This document shows, in pieces, positions 33,301 to 41,870 of a stretch of 52,852 nt of DNA. A program made the translations under genes and the position numbers. Origin of the DNA: an uncultured Lachnospiraceae bacterium (GTDB lineage: Bacteria > Bacillota > Clostridia > Lachnospirales > Lachnospiraceae); NCBI GenBank assembly GCA_910589265.1, contig CAJUTQ010000071.1:1-52852 (forward strand), written 5' to 3'. The notes under the pieces are model-generated. The model ran no database searches, was not told the DNA's origin, and was given only the letters and a program-made list of their open reading frames with translations. Position 1 is the first letter of the stretch, and each line of letters begins with the position of its first letter.

Positions 33301-35627
33301 AAAAAATGATTTATCGGGACTTAAAAAGGGGGAAAGCCGTTAGTGCCATACTAGCTCTGTTTATTGCAATCTCTGCAATGTTAAGCTCCAGCGCTACAGA
33401 TTTGTTATATTCCTTCTTTTGTTCTATGAATAACTTTTTTGCATTGTCAAAGACAGCGCATTTGCTTCAGATGCATAGCGGGCCCATGGCAAAAGAAGAG
33501 ATTGAAAAATTTGTGAAAGAACATGAATATATTGAAAAGTGCCAGATAGTCACCTTGCTGAATGTAGAAGGAGATTCCCTTATGATTGACAAAGAGGGAA
33601 ATACAGAGCTGGGGAGTGTCATTGATAATTCCTTTGTAATGCAAAATGGGAATTTTGACTTTCTTTTAGATGAAAAAAATCAAGTGGCAGAGGTTTCAGA
33701 AGGTCAGGCAGCTGTTCCCATGTATTATGCTGTGAAATATGGTTTGGAAAAGGGAGATACCATTAGTGTGAGAACAAAAAATGGGACTGTACATTTTACT
33801 ATTTCTGCTTTTGTGAGAGATTCTCAGATGAATTCTTCTTATATTTCATCAAAAAGGATTTTATTGTGTGAAAAGGATTGGAGAAAACTGAGAAGCTTGA
33901 CAGGGAGTATAGAATACATCATTGAATTTCGCATAGACGATATAGAAAAAATACAGCAGCTGGAGACAGAATATTTAGAAGCGGGTCTTCCCGCAAATGG
34001 ACCAACCCTTACTTATTCAGGCATACGTTTGTTAAATAGTTTAACAGATGTAATGATAGGAGCATTAATTTTTTTAGTTTCCCTTTTATTGATCATGATT
34101 TCAATATTATGCATTCGGTTTACAATGATAGCCTCCATAGATGAGGACTATAGAGATATTGGAGCAATGAAAAGCATTGGTATTCCCGTAAAATTTATTT
34201 CAGATATTTATATGAAAAAATATTTGATTTTATCCATCATTGGCTGTTTTGCAGGATATATTCTGTCTTTTTTCATGAGAGGCCTTATTCAGGAAAATGT
34301 AAAGGTATATATGGGACTTGTAGAAAAGAACATGAAGAATGCAGCTTTGCAACTTGGAGCGAGTATCCTTGTCGGCTCCCTTGTAGTTTTCTTTTGTACA
34401 AAAGCAGTAAACCGTATCCAAAAGGTACATGTTGTTGATGTCCTACAAGGTAAAAATATGAAAAACAGTGATGTCACTGTACACTTTCCTTCTTTAAAGG
34501 GAAGAGGAAGACAGGGAGTGAATATAAGACTGGGTATAAAATATATGATTAGCTACAAAAGGCCTTATGTGATTATTACATTCATTTTTATTACCTTAAC
34601 TTTTTTTGTATTACTTCCTTTACAACTTATGACGACAATACAGTCTCCACAATTTATTTCCTATATGGGAGTGGCAGCATGTGATGTAAGAGTGGATTTG
34701 CAAAATGCAAATACCCTGTCCAGGGAGAGTATGACCATTAAAAATATTCTTGAAAAGGATAAAGATGTAAAGTTATTTGAAATATATAACACCTATTTAG
34801 CAATATCCCAGGATAAAGAAGGAGAAGATGTTTCCCTGAATTTTGAGACAGGAGACTTTCGAAAATTTCCTATATCCTGTATAGAAGGAAGAGCCCCAGA
34901 AAGGGAAGGCGAGCTTGCAATATCTTATTTGGCCTCAACCCAGTTGAATAAAAAACTTGGGGATGAGATTGTAATCAAGGTAGATGAAACCTCCTATCCA
35001 TTTACAATTTGTGGTATTTATCAAGACATTACCAACGGGGGAAAGAGTACAAAAACAATGGTTTATCCAGAAGGAATTCCTCCATCCAGAGGGACTATCA
35101 ATATCCATTTTGTGGAAGGAACGAATATTTTAGAAAAAGTAAACATGTATGGAAAAAGTTTTCCAGGAGGAAAGATAACAGACATTCAGGATTATGTTGC
35201 CCAAAGTATGGGAGATTTTATTTTACAACTTAGAGAAATAACCATTTTAACAATGCTTATTGCAATGCTTATTATTGTTTTTACAGTGACTGTATTTATG
35301 AAATTGTTGATAATTAGAAACAAGGAAGATATTGGTGTTATGAAAGGGCTGGGATTCCAAGAATTTGACATAAGAGTTCAATACGGAGTGAGAATTTTCA
35401 TATCCCTCGCAACGGGAATTGTCATAGGGGCATTTCTCGTAAAGATAGGAGGACAGCCTTTGGTGGGCAAAGTGACAGCCTCAATGGGAGCGGCAAAAAT
35501 TGTATTTATAACAAATATTTTTTATGCCTATATATTATGTCCCTTTTGTATGCTTTTAGCAGCTTTTGTTACCATCTTATTGGCAAGCAAAGATCTAAAA
35601 AGGATAAATATGCTCCAGGGAATGTAG
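33294..35627 (+). CDS. FtsX/MacB-like ABC transporter permease
   Basis: 777 residues, the usual length of a two-repeat FtsX permease. There is one membrane segment near residues 17-40, an extracytoplasmic domain of about 200 residues, then three segments around 250-375. A second hydrophobic segment near 425 is followed by another large outside domain and three C-terminal segments (about 645-770). RFTMIASIDEDYRDIGAMKSIG and IIRNKEDIGVMKGLGFQEF are the paired cytoplasmic coupling motifs of this family (shown shortened in effect by their ends IGAMKSIG and IGVMKGLG). It works with the ATPase encoded 23 bases downstream, probably in export or self-resistance. Such systems often extract amphipathic peptides from the membrane. 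Confidence 0.88.
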   Translation: MLKKMIYRDLKRGKAVSAILALFIAISAMLSSSATDLLYSFFCSMNNFFALSKTAHLLQMHSGPMAKEEIEKFVKEHEYIEKCQIVTLLNVEGDSLMIDKEGNTELGSVIDNSFVMQNGNFDFLLDEKNQVAEVSEGQAAVPMYYAVKYGLEKGDTISVRTKNGTVHFTISAFVRDSQMNSSYISSKRILLCEKDWRKLRSLTGSIEYIIEFRIDDIEKIQQLETEYLEAGLPANGPTLTYSGIRLLNSLTDVMIGALIFLVSLLLIMISILCIRFTMIASIDEDYRDIGAMKSIGIPVKFISDIYMKKYLILSIIGCFAGYILSFFMRGLIQENVKVYMGLVEKNMKNAALQLGASILVGSLVVFFCTKAVNRIQKVHVVDVLQGKNMKNSDVTVHFPSLKGRGRQGVNIRLGIKYMISYKRPYVIITFIFITLTFFVLLPLQLMTTIQSPQFISYMGVAACDVRVDLQNANTLSRESMTIKNILEKDKDVKLFEIYNTYLAISQDKEGEDVSLNFETGDFRKFPISCIEGRAPEREGELAISYLASTQLNKKLGDEIVIKVDETSYPFTICGIYQDITNGGKSTKTMVYPEGIPPSRGTINIHFVEGTNILEKVNMYGKSFPGGKITDIQDYVAQSMGDFILQLREITILTMLIAMLIIVFTVTVFMKLLIIRNKEDIGVMKGLGFQEFDIRVQYGVRIFISLATGIVIGAFLVKIGGQPLVGKVTASMGAAKIVFITNIFYAYILCPFCMLLAAFVTILLASKDLKRINMLQGM

Positions 35628-35650
35628 AGGGACAAGAAAGGATTGGATTC

Positions 35651-36418
35651 ATGAGTAGGATCTTAAAAGTAAAAAATTTAGAAAAAGTGTTCCCAACAGA
35701 AAAAGGAATGGAATACCAAGTATTAAAGGATATAGAATTTTCTGTAGAGGAGGGAGACTTTATTGCAATTATGGGGCCTTCAGGCTCAGGAAAATCTACC
35801 TTGCTTTATAATATTAGCGGAATGGATCAGCCGACAAAGGGAGAAGTGTTTCTTGATGATATAAAAATAAGTAGTCTTGATGAAAAATCATTGTCTGATT
35901 TAAGACTTCGAAGACTGGGCTATGTTTTTCAACAACCCAATTTACTTCGGTGTTTGTCTGTAAAGGAAAATATCATTCTTGGTGCCTCTCTTCTTTCTAT
36001 ATATACAAGTGAACAGTTAGAGGAAAGGGCTGAGAATTTCATGAAAAAAATGGGGATTGAGGATTTGGCCAGAAGGGATATTCATACATTATCTGGAGGA
36101 CAGGCCCAAAGAGTAAGCATTTGCAGAAGTCTGATGAATGAGCCAAGAATGATATTTGCAGACGAGCCAACAGGAGCTTTGAATTCAAAAACATCTCAGG
36201 AAATTATGGACTTATTTGTAGAATTAAATGAGGCGGGAAGTACGATTATGCTTGTGACTCACGACTCCAAAGTTGCGGCAAAAGCAAGTCAAGTCTGGTT
36301 TTTGCTGGACGGATGTATTTATAAAAAAGTAACCTTAGGCAGATGGGATAAAAAAACAGATACTTTACTAACGAGACAGGAAAATCTCATGCATTTGATG
36401 ACAAATATAGGTATTTAA
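35651..36418 (+). CDS. ABC transporter ATP-binding protein (MacB/LolD-type)
   Basis: 255 residues from the ATG at 35651, which has AGAAAGGA upstream; an earlier in-frame start inside the permease gene (35537) adds unrelated residues and is rejected. Walker A GPSGSGKST, Q-loop YVFQQPNLL, signature LSGGQAQRVS, Walker B MIFADEPTGALNS and the switch HD in VTHDSKVA are all intact. It is the partner of the preceding permease. Confidence 0.92.
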   Translation: MSRILKVKNLEKVFPTEKGMEYQVLKDIEFSVEEGDFIAIMGPSGSGKSTLLYNISGMDQPTKGEVFLDDIKISSLDEKSLSDLRLRRLGYVFQQPNLLRCLSVKENIILGASLLSIYTSEQLEERAENFMKKMGIEDLARRDIHTLSGGQAQRVSICRSLMNEPRMIFADEPTGALNSKTSQEIMDLFVELNEAGSTIMLVTHDSKVAAKASQVWFLLDGCIYKKVTLGRWDKKTDTLLTRQENLMHLMTNIGI

Positions 36419-36454
36419 CATAGGATTTAGACGTAGAAAACAAGGAGGAAAAAT

Positions 36455-37294
36455 ATGAAGCAATGTATAGGAGTAATAGGAGCTGGAATCATGGGAAAGG
36501 GAGTTGCCCAGCATTTTGCGAAATATGGATATGAAGTTATACTTTTGGATAAGAATCCAGATGTATTAGAGAAGGCAGAGGGAGAAATTCTTCGGGATTT
36601 AAAAATGAAGAGTATGTTTGATAAAGCTCTCAATGTTCAGGAAATTATGGGAAATATATCTTTATCAAAAGAATATGAAAAGCTTGGGAATGTGGATTTC
36701 ATTATTGAAAATGTATGGGAAAAGGAAGAAGTAAAAAGAAAGGTTTATGAACAGTTAAAAGCCATAATAAATGGACAGTGTATTTGTTTAGCCAATACTT
36801 CCTGTATACCGATTACTCGAATAGGCGCATATACAGAAACTCCCGAGAGAGTGATAGGCGTTCATTTTATGAACCCTGTCCCAACCAATCATTTTGCAGA
36901 GGTAATTTTGGGTAAAAAGACTGCCCAAAAGACGATAGAAAAGGTAGAAGAATTATTAAAAAGTGTTCATATGGACTATGAAATAGTTCAGGATAGTGCG
37001 GGGTTTGTTTCCAATAGGATTTCACATCTTTTTATGAACGAGGCTGCCTTTCTTGTCTATGAAGGAGTGGCAAAAGCAAGACAAATAGACAGTATATTTA
37101 AAAAGGCCTTTGGCCATAAGATGGGACCATTAGAAACAGCTGATTTAATAGGAATTGATACTGTCGTTGATTCTTTGGAAGTACTATACAAAGACTATCA
37201 GGATACAAAATTTAAAGTATGTCCCCTTCTTCGACGTATGGTTGAGACAGGAGAAATAGGAAGAAAAAGTAAAAAGGGATTTTATTCATATTAA
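36455..37294 (+). CDS. 3-hydroxyacyl-CoA dehydrogenase-like enzyme for hydroxymalonyl-ACP synthesis (FkbK/ZmaG-like)
   Basis: 279 residues. The N-terminal Rossmann fold GVIGAGIMGKGVAQHF binds NAD, VIGVHFMNPV carries the catalytic His, and the C-terminal helical domain has DSAGFVSNRI and a closing KSKKGFYSY. By itself it resembles 3-hydroxybutyryl-CoA dehydrogenase. However, the next genes (ACP, FkbH-like, acyl-ACP dehydrogenase) form the set that makes methoxymalonyl- or hydroxymalonyl-ACP. In that set this enzyme oxidises glyceryl-ACP to the 3-oxo (semialdehyde) intermediate. AGGAGG precedes the start. Confidence 0.87.
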   Translation: MKQCIGVIGAGIMGKGVAQHFAKYGYEVILLDKNPDVLEKAEGEILRDLKMKSMFDKALNVQEIMGNISLSKEYEKLGNVDFIIENVWEKEEVKRKVYEQLKAIINGQCICLANTSCIPITRIGAYTETPERVIGVHFMNPVPTNHFAEVILGKKTAQKTIEKVEELLKSVHMDYEIVQDSAGFVSNRISHLFMNEAAFLVYEGVAKARQIDSIFKKAFGHKMGPLETADLIGIDTVVDSLEVLYKDYQDTKFKVCPLLRRMVETGEIGRKSKKGFYSY

Positions 37295-37333
37295 ATAAAT
37301 AAAATAAAAGGATACATAATGGAGGAGAAAAAT

Positions 37334-37561
37334 ATGAAGGCAAAAATTAGAGAATTTTTAGGAAGATTTATTGACGAGAGCAGTGTGGGGGATGATGATA
37401 ATATTTTTGAAACAGGACTTGTCAACTCTCTATTTGCACTGCAGTTAGTTAGTTTCATTGAGCAAGAATTTGATATTAGTATTGAAAATGAAGAATTAGA
37501 CATTCAGCATTTTAAAGATATCAATTCTATTGCATCCCTAATAAGTAAAAAACTTTCATAA
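37334..37561 (+). CDS. free acyl carrier protein for hydroxymalonyl (FkbJ/ZmaD-like)
   Basis: 75 residues from the ATG at 37334, chosen because GGAGGAG lies at ideal spacing; an in-frame ATG at 37319 would place that site inside the gene. DDNIFETGLVNSLFALQLV holds the phosphopantetheine Ser32, and the tail FDISIENEELDIQHFKDI is characteristic of the ACPs of methoxymalonyl and hydroxymalonyl pathways. It would be loaded with a glyceryl group by the FkbH-like protein encoded next. Confidence 0.9.
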   Translation: MKAKIREFLGRFIDESSVGDDDNIFETGLVNSLFALQLVSFIEQEFDISIENEELDIQHFKDINSIASLISKKLS

Positions 37562-37597
37562 AGGTCAATATGGAAGAAGAATGGAGGTGTTCATATT

Positions 37598-38620
37598 GTG
37601 AAGGAGAGAAAGATAAAATGTGTTGTGTGGGATTTGGACAATACTTTATGGAAGGGAGTTTTACAAGAGGATGATAAAGTTATTTTACAACAAGAGGCAG
37701 TGGAAGTTATAAAAGAACTAGATAAGAGAGGAATTTTGCAATCTGTCAGCAGTAAGAACAATTATGAATTGGCAAAGAGAAAATTAGAAGAATTTGATCT
37801 ATGGAACTATTTTATTTATCCACAAATTAATTGGAATCCTAAGTCAGAAGCAATAGAAACCATTGCAAAAAGTATCAATATTGGGATAGACAGTTTGGCA
37901 TTTGTAGATGATCAGAAATTTGAACGTGATGAAGTATCTTATTTTCATCATGACATCTTATGTATTGATGCATCCCAGATTGAGAAGATACCCTCTATGG
38001 ATCCTATGAAGCCAAAGTACATAACAATGGATTCCAAAAACAGAAGACTCATGTACCAGACAGATATTGTCCGAAACAATGTTGAAAGAGATTTTAAGGG
38101 AACAAAGGAAGAGTTTTTAAAAACCCTGCATATGACTTTTTATATAAGCAAAGCAAAAGAAGAGGATTTGCAAAGAGCAGAAGAATTAACGGTAAGGACT
38201 CATCAGTTAAACTCAACAGGATACATATATTCCTATGATGAACTAAAGGCATGTATTGAGGATGAAAAGTATGAGGTTCTTGTCACAAGACTAGAAGATA
38301 AATATGGTACATATGGAACCATTGGCCTTGGCCTCATTGAAAAGGGTGAAAAAGTATGGCAAGTAAAACTTTTGTTGATGTCATGCCGGGTTATGTCTAG
38401 GGGAGTAGGCAGCATATTATTAAATTATATTTGCAATGAAGCGAAAAAGGCAGGTGTAAAATTGCAGGCACAATTTGTTCCGACAGATAAAAATCGTATT
38501 ATGTACATAACTTATAAATTTAACGGATTTAAAGAAATAAAAGGAGAAGACTCCATTGTATTTGAAGCGGATACAGATTATGAAAGAAAGATTCCTGACT
38601 ATGTAGAGTTAGCAATATAG
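37598..38620 (+). CDS. FkbH-like HAD phosphatase/glyceryltransferase with C-terminal GNAT-like part
   Basis: 340 residues, GTG start with GGAGGTG upstream. The HAD motif DLDNTLW (Asp12, Asp14) is near the N-terminus and FVDDQKFERDEV follows. The C-terminal half contains LLLMSCRVMSRGVGSILL with Cys263, the conserved residue that carries the glyceryl group in FkbH-type proteins. The family takes 1,3-bisphosphoglycerate, dephosphorylates it and passes D-glycerate to the ACP. It is shorter than some FkbH proteins but has both halves. This is the defining gene of a glycolysis-derived extender unit pathway. Confidence 0.92.
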   Translation: MKERKIKCVVWDLDNTLWKGVLQEDDKVILQQEAVEVIKELDKRGILQSVSSKNNYELAKRKLEEFDLWNYFIYPQINWNPKSEAIETIAKSINIGIDSLAFVDDQKFERDEVSYFHHDILCIDASQIEKIPSMDPMKPKYITMDSKNRRLMYQTDIVRNNVERDFKGTKEEFLKTLHMTFYISKAKEEDLQRAEELTVRTHQLNSTGYIYSYDELKACIEDEKYEVLVTRLEDKYGTYGTIGLGLIEKGEKVWQVKLLLMSCRVMSRGVGSILLNYICNEAKKAGVKLQAQFVPTDKNRIMYITYKFNGFKEIKGEDSIVFEADTDYERKIPDYVELAI

Positions 38621-38636
38621 AGAGGAGGGGAAGGTA

Positions 38637-39773
38637 ATGGATTTTTCCTATTCCCAGGAACAAAAAGAGTATAGAAAAGAGATTATAAACTTTGCAAAGG
38701 AACATTTAAATGATGAGAACTATTTGGAACAATATGATCCTAAAATGTGGAAAGAGACAGCTGATTTTGGCCTCTTTGGACTGACCATTGGAGAAGAGTA
38801 CAAAGGGTTGGGAGAAAATTACCAGACAGCTGCATATGTATATGAAAGTTTAGGCTATGCATGTAAAAATAATGGTTTCATATTTGTTATTAATAATCAT
38901 GTATGGGTGTCTCAAAACATGATTTATTTATATGGATCTAAGGAATTAAAAGATAAATATATTTACAATATGGTAGAGGGAAAAAAGATAGGAGCCATAG
39001 CAATTACAGAAGCTAACGCAGGATCCGACGCCTTAAGTATGACGACAATGGCAAGGAAGGAGGGAGATAATTATATTTTAAATGGAAGTAAAATGTTTAT
39101 TTCCAATGGACCTATCGCAGACATTTTCCTTGTTTTTGCTATCACAAAAGAAAGTCCAAAAAAAATTACAGCATTTGTAGTAGAAAAAACATTTGAAGGA
39201 GTAAAAACAGGTCCGAATATTGAAAAAATGGGGCTTCATGCCTGTCCCACCAGTGAATTAATACTACACAATGTCCATGTCCCAAAAGAAAATATTCTAG
39301 GAAAAGTGGATGGAGGCTCCACCATTTTAATGCAAGCCTTGGAATGGGAAAGATGTTATGAGTTTGCTCCCCATGTAGGGGTTATGCAAAGAATAATGGA
39401 AGGATGTATAAAACATGTAAAAACTCGTCAGCAGTTTGGAAAGCCTATTGGAGATTACCAGGCCATATCCCATAAAATTGCTGATATGAAAATTGCCATA
39501 GAAATGTCAAAAATTATGCTTTATAAAATTGCTTGGCTCAAAGATATGAATAAGACTGCCTATACAGAGGCTTCTATTTTTAAAACATATGTTAGCGAGA
39601 AGTATATTAAGACTTGTCAGGATGCAGTGCAAATTTTTGGGGCATACGGATATACAAAAGAATATGAATTAGAGAGAGAACTGAGAGATGCCCTTGCCTG
39701 TAGTATTTATTCAGGGACAAATGAAATGCAAAAAAATACAATTTATGAGATGGTAAAGATGATGTTTGGGTAA
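38637..39773 (+). CDS. acyl-ACP dehydrogenase of hydroxymalonyl-ACP synthesis (FkbI/ZmaE-like)
   Basis: 378 residues with the acyl-CoA dehydrogenase fold: ITEANAGSDALSM (FAD-side), MFISNGPIADIF, KTRQQFGKPIGDYQ, YGYTKEYELEREL, SGTNEMQKN. The catalytic Glu of short- and medium-chain enzymes (YEGT) is Ser here (YSGT near residue 359). A Glu is present in LEWER near residue 237, the isovaleryl-CoA dehydrogenase position. In FkbI-like enzymes the substrate is an ACP-bound 3-oxo-2-hydroxypropionyl group oxidised to the acid. It is followed directly by genes for ETF, its likely electron acceptor. A GGAGGGG site precedes the ATG. Confidence 0.9.
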   Translation: MDFSYSQEQKEYRKEIINFAKEHLNDENYLEQYDPKMWKETADFGLFGLTIGEEYKGLGENYQTAAYVYESLGYACKNNGFIFVINNHVWVSQNMIYLYGSKELKDKYIYNMVEGKKIGAIAITEANAGSDALSMTTMARKEGDNYILNGSKMFISNGPIADIFLVFAITKESPKKITAFVVEKTFEGVKTGPNIEKMGLHACPTSELILHNVHVPKENILGKVDGGSTILMQALEWERCYEFAPHVGVMQRIMEGCIKHVKTRQQFGKPIGDYQAISHKIADMKIAIEMSKIMLYKIAWLKDMNKTAYTEASIFKTYVSEKYIKTCQDAVQIFGAYGYTKEYELERELRDALACSIYSGTNEMQKNTIYEMVKMMFG

Positions 39774-39801
39774 AGTATCCCACTTATATAAGGATAAAAA
39801 A

Positions 39802-40608
39802 ATGGAGAACGAAAGAAAAAGAGTTGTATTGTGTATAAAACCAGTAAAAACAGAAATTTTATTTCAACATCGTGGTGAGGACGGGGAACCTTTCCAGATG
39901 AATCCATATGAGTTAAAGGCTTTGGAGAACTTGGTTGAATTAAAGAAAAAGGAAGAGGAAAACTTTTGTCTCACCTGTATATGTATGGGAGATAGAAAGG
40001 CAGAAAGCATATTAAGACGTTCCCTTGCTATGGGAGCAGATGAAGGGGTTCTTGTCAGCGACAGTATTTTTGCAGGTTCAGACACTGTGGCTACTACCTA
40101 TATTTTGCAAAAGGCAGTGGAAAAGCTAGGCAATGTAAAGATGGTTGTCTGTGGAGTAAAGACTATTGACGGAGAAACGGGACAAGTGCCTCTTGGAATA
40201 TGTGAGCGTCTAAGGTTTCCTTCTGCTATAAATGCAAATGAGATTTTAAAAATAAAAGATAAATCTGTCATTTATAAATACCAAGATGGGAAGGAAAAGA
40301 AAACCATGGAATCAAAGTTTCCAGTTGTTGTAAAGTATAGAGATTTTAAAATGGATTTGCCGATGCTCCCCTTGGTTGCTATAAAGAAAGCTAAGAAAAA
40401 AGAAATTTTATTGTTGGATTCTAAAAACATGGACATTGATCCAAAAAAATGCGGGATAAAAGGTTCGAAGACAAAGGTAACAGAAATTAGAACGAAATAC
40501 AAAAAAAAGGAAAAAATAAAAATACAAGGAAATATTCAAGAAATGATTGGAGTCATCGTAAATCAATTGAGTGAAGGAGAGGGAAAGAGGGAGGAGAGCT
40601 TTGGATGA
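39802..40608 (+). CDS. etfB: electron transfer flavoprotein, beta subunit
   Basis: 268 residues from the ATG at 39802 (AAGGAT upstream); a TTG at 39766 would overlap the preceding gene and is less likely. The N-terminus VVLCIKPVKTE, then MNPYELKALE, GADEGVLVSDS and the signature VCGVKTIDGETGQVPLGICERL (in family form VxGxxxxDGxTGQVPxxxAexL) identify EtfB. It forms an FAD- and nucleotide-binding heterodimer with EtfA, accepting electrons from the acyl-ACP dehydrogenase encoded just upstream. The reading frame overlaps the etfA start by 8 bases. Dedicated ETF in a polyketide extender-unit operon is unusual. Confidence 0.92.
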   Translation: MENERKRVVLCIKPVKTEILFQHRGEDGEPFQMNPYELKALENLVELKKKEEENFCLTCICMGDRKAESILRRSLAMGADEGVLVSDSIFAGSDTVATTYILQKAVEKLGNVKMVVCGVKTIDGETGQVPLGICERLRFPSAINANEILKIKDKSVIYKYQDGKEKKTMESKFPVVVKYRDFKMDLPMLPLVAIKKAKKKEILLLDSKNMDIDPKKCGIKGSKTKVTEIRTKYKKKEKIKIQGNIQEMIGVIVNQLSEGEGKREESFG

Positions 40609-41575
40609 TTGTCGTATAAAAGAAATTTTCGTTGTGTGCGATCGTTCCACAGAAATGAACAATCATATGATGGAGATTATATGTAAGGCAAAAACAATAG
40701 CCCTTGAAAGAGAATATTTGGTCAGTGTTTTCTATACAGGAAAGATAAGTCCAGATACATTAAAAGGCTTCTCCCAATGTGGAGTAGATATTCTTATTTG
40801 TGGGACAAGTTCCAGCTATATTGGAATGTGGCAGTATAGTGATTTAGTAACAAGATGGATAAAGAAAAGGAAACCAGAATTAGTTCTTTTTCAGTCTAGT
40901 GAATGTGGGAAAGACATTGCAGCTATCATATCCACTCGTTTTGAATCAGGATTAACAGCAGACTGTATTGATATTTCCTATGAGGAGGGGGAGGGCTTTC
41001 GGTTTGTCAGAGCAGCTATTTGTGATTCAGTCATTGCACAAATTCATGGCATGAACTGTAATATGAACATAGGCACTGTAAAAGAAGGTGTTTTTGAAAT
41101 ATGCAAAGTGGACAGAAAATCAGAAATGCAGCTTATTACATTTCAAGTGGAAGAAGGAAGCCTTGATGAAAAGGAAATATGTTTAGATGTGAGCAAGGTA
41201 GAACAAATGAAGAGTGAAATAAATATAAATGGATATTCTACAGTGTTTTGCATTGGAAGGGGCGCTTCATCGCTAGAATGCGTAGAGAGAATTTTTGCCC
41301 TTGCAAGAAAATATGATGCATGCGTAGTGGGGACAAGACCTGTTATAGAAGAGGGGATACTAGAAAAGGAACGACAAGTAGGGCAATCGGGAAGGAGTAT
41401 CGCACCACAGCTGTACATAGGATTTGGTGTTTTTGGTGCAAGCCAGCATGTGGTTGGCATTCGCAATGCAAAGAAAATTATTGCTATTAATAAAGATCCA
41501 AAGGCGCCTATTTTTGACTATGCAGATTACTCAATGGTAGCTGATGCTAAAGATATATTAGACGCATTGTTATGA
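40601..41575 (+). CDS. etfA: electron transfer flavoprotein, alpha subunit
   Basis: 324 residues using a TTG start at 40601, supported by GGGAGG six bases upstream. A GTG at 40571 is also open but would place the ribosome binding site inside the gene. The C-terminal FAD-binding block is intact: RQVGQSGRSIAPQLYIGFG, SQHVVGI and INKDPKAPIFDYADYSMV (canonical forms QVGQTGKxVxPxLYIAxGISGAIQH and INxDPxAPIF). LVLFQSSECGKDIAAIISTRF is the domain I signature. It is coupled to etfB by overlap. No bifurcation-specific partner (Bcd-type complex with NADH and ferredoxin) is encoded nearby other than the acyl-ACP dehydrogenase. Confidence 0.92.
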   Translation: MDDCRIKEIFVVCDRSTEMNNHMMEIICKAKTIALEREYLVSVFYTGKISPDTLKGFSQCGVDILICGTSSSYIGMWQYSDLVTRWIKKRKPELVLFQSSECGKDIAAIISTRFESGLTADCIDISYEEGEGFRFVRAAICDSVIAQIHGMNCNMNIGTVKEGVFEICKVDRKSEMQLITFQVEEGSLDEKEICLDVSKVEQMKSEININGYSTVFCIGRGASSLECVERIFALARKYDACVVGTRPVIEEGILEKERQVGQSGRSIAPQLYIGFGVFGASQHVVGIRNAKKIIAINKDPKAPIFDYADYSMVADAKDILDALL

Positions 41576-41606
41576 CATAAAAAGTAAAAGAGAAAGGGAG
41601 AAATGT

Positions 41607-41843
41607 ATGAGAGAAGAAGAAATAAAAGAGTACTTAAGGGCTGCCTTAGCTGAAATTATGGGATGTGATATTGACCATATTGATGAGAATACAAGTTTTT
41701 TTAAATTAGGGGTGACTTCCATGCAAGCGTTAAAAGTTCTAAATAAAATGAGAAAGACATTAGATATTGAATTAAATCCAGCTGTTATTTTTGAATATAA
41801 GTGTATTGCAGATCTGGCAAAATATCTGGAGGGGTGTACGTAA
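41607..41843 (+). CDS. second free acyl carrier protein
   Basis: 78 residues. FFKLGVTSMQALKVLNKM carries the phosphopantetheine Ser38. The preceding helix (EIKEYLRAALAEIMG) and the IELNPAVIFEYKCIADLAKYL tail are PKS/NRPS-like, and differ from the hydroxymalonyl ACP. It lies between etfA and the free acyltransferase. The loading protein ends in a KS with no ACP, so this protein is the best candidate to hold the product of that first extension and present it to the aminotransferase and C1 domain. Confidence 0.88.
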   Translation: MREEEIKEYLRAALAEIMGCDIDHIDENTSFFKLGVTSMQALKVLNKMRKTLDIELNPAVIFEYKCIADLAKYLEGCT

Positions 41844-41870
41844 AAAAGTATAAAAAGGGAAAGAGAGTAA

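Noticed and set aside
35537..35650. Upstream in-frame start for the ABC ATPase
   Set aside because: It lies inside the permease gene and adds 38 non-family residues; the ATG at 35651 has a ribosome binding site and begins the domain correctly.
36455..37294. Dehydrogenase and acyl-CoA dehydrogenase with ETF as a butyrate (crotonyl-CoA) pathway
   Set aside because: Thiolase, crotonase and Bcd-specific context are missing, while an FkbH-like protein and a dedicated ACP lie between the two dehydrogenases; hydroxymalonyl-ACP synthesis explains all genes.
39766..39801. TTG start for etfB
   Set aside because: It overlaps the preceding gene, lacks a binding site, and adds residues before the conserved EtfB N-terminus; ATG at 39802 is better.
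36455..40608. Aminomalonyl-ACP route as in zwittermicin
   Set aside because: That route needs a stand-alone seryl adenylating enzyme for its ACP; none is present, whereas the FkbH-like protein points to hydroxymalonyl.
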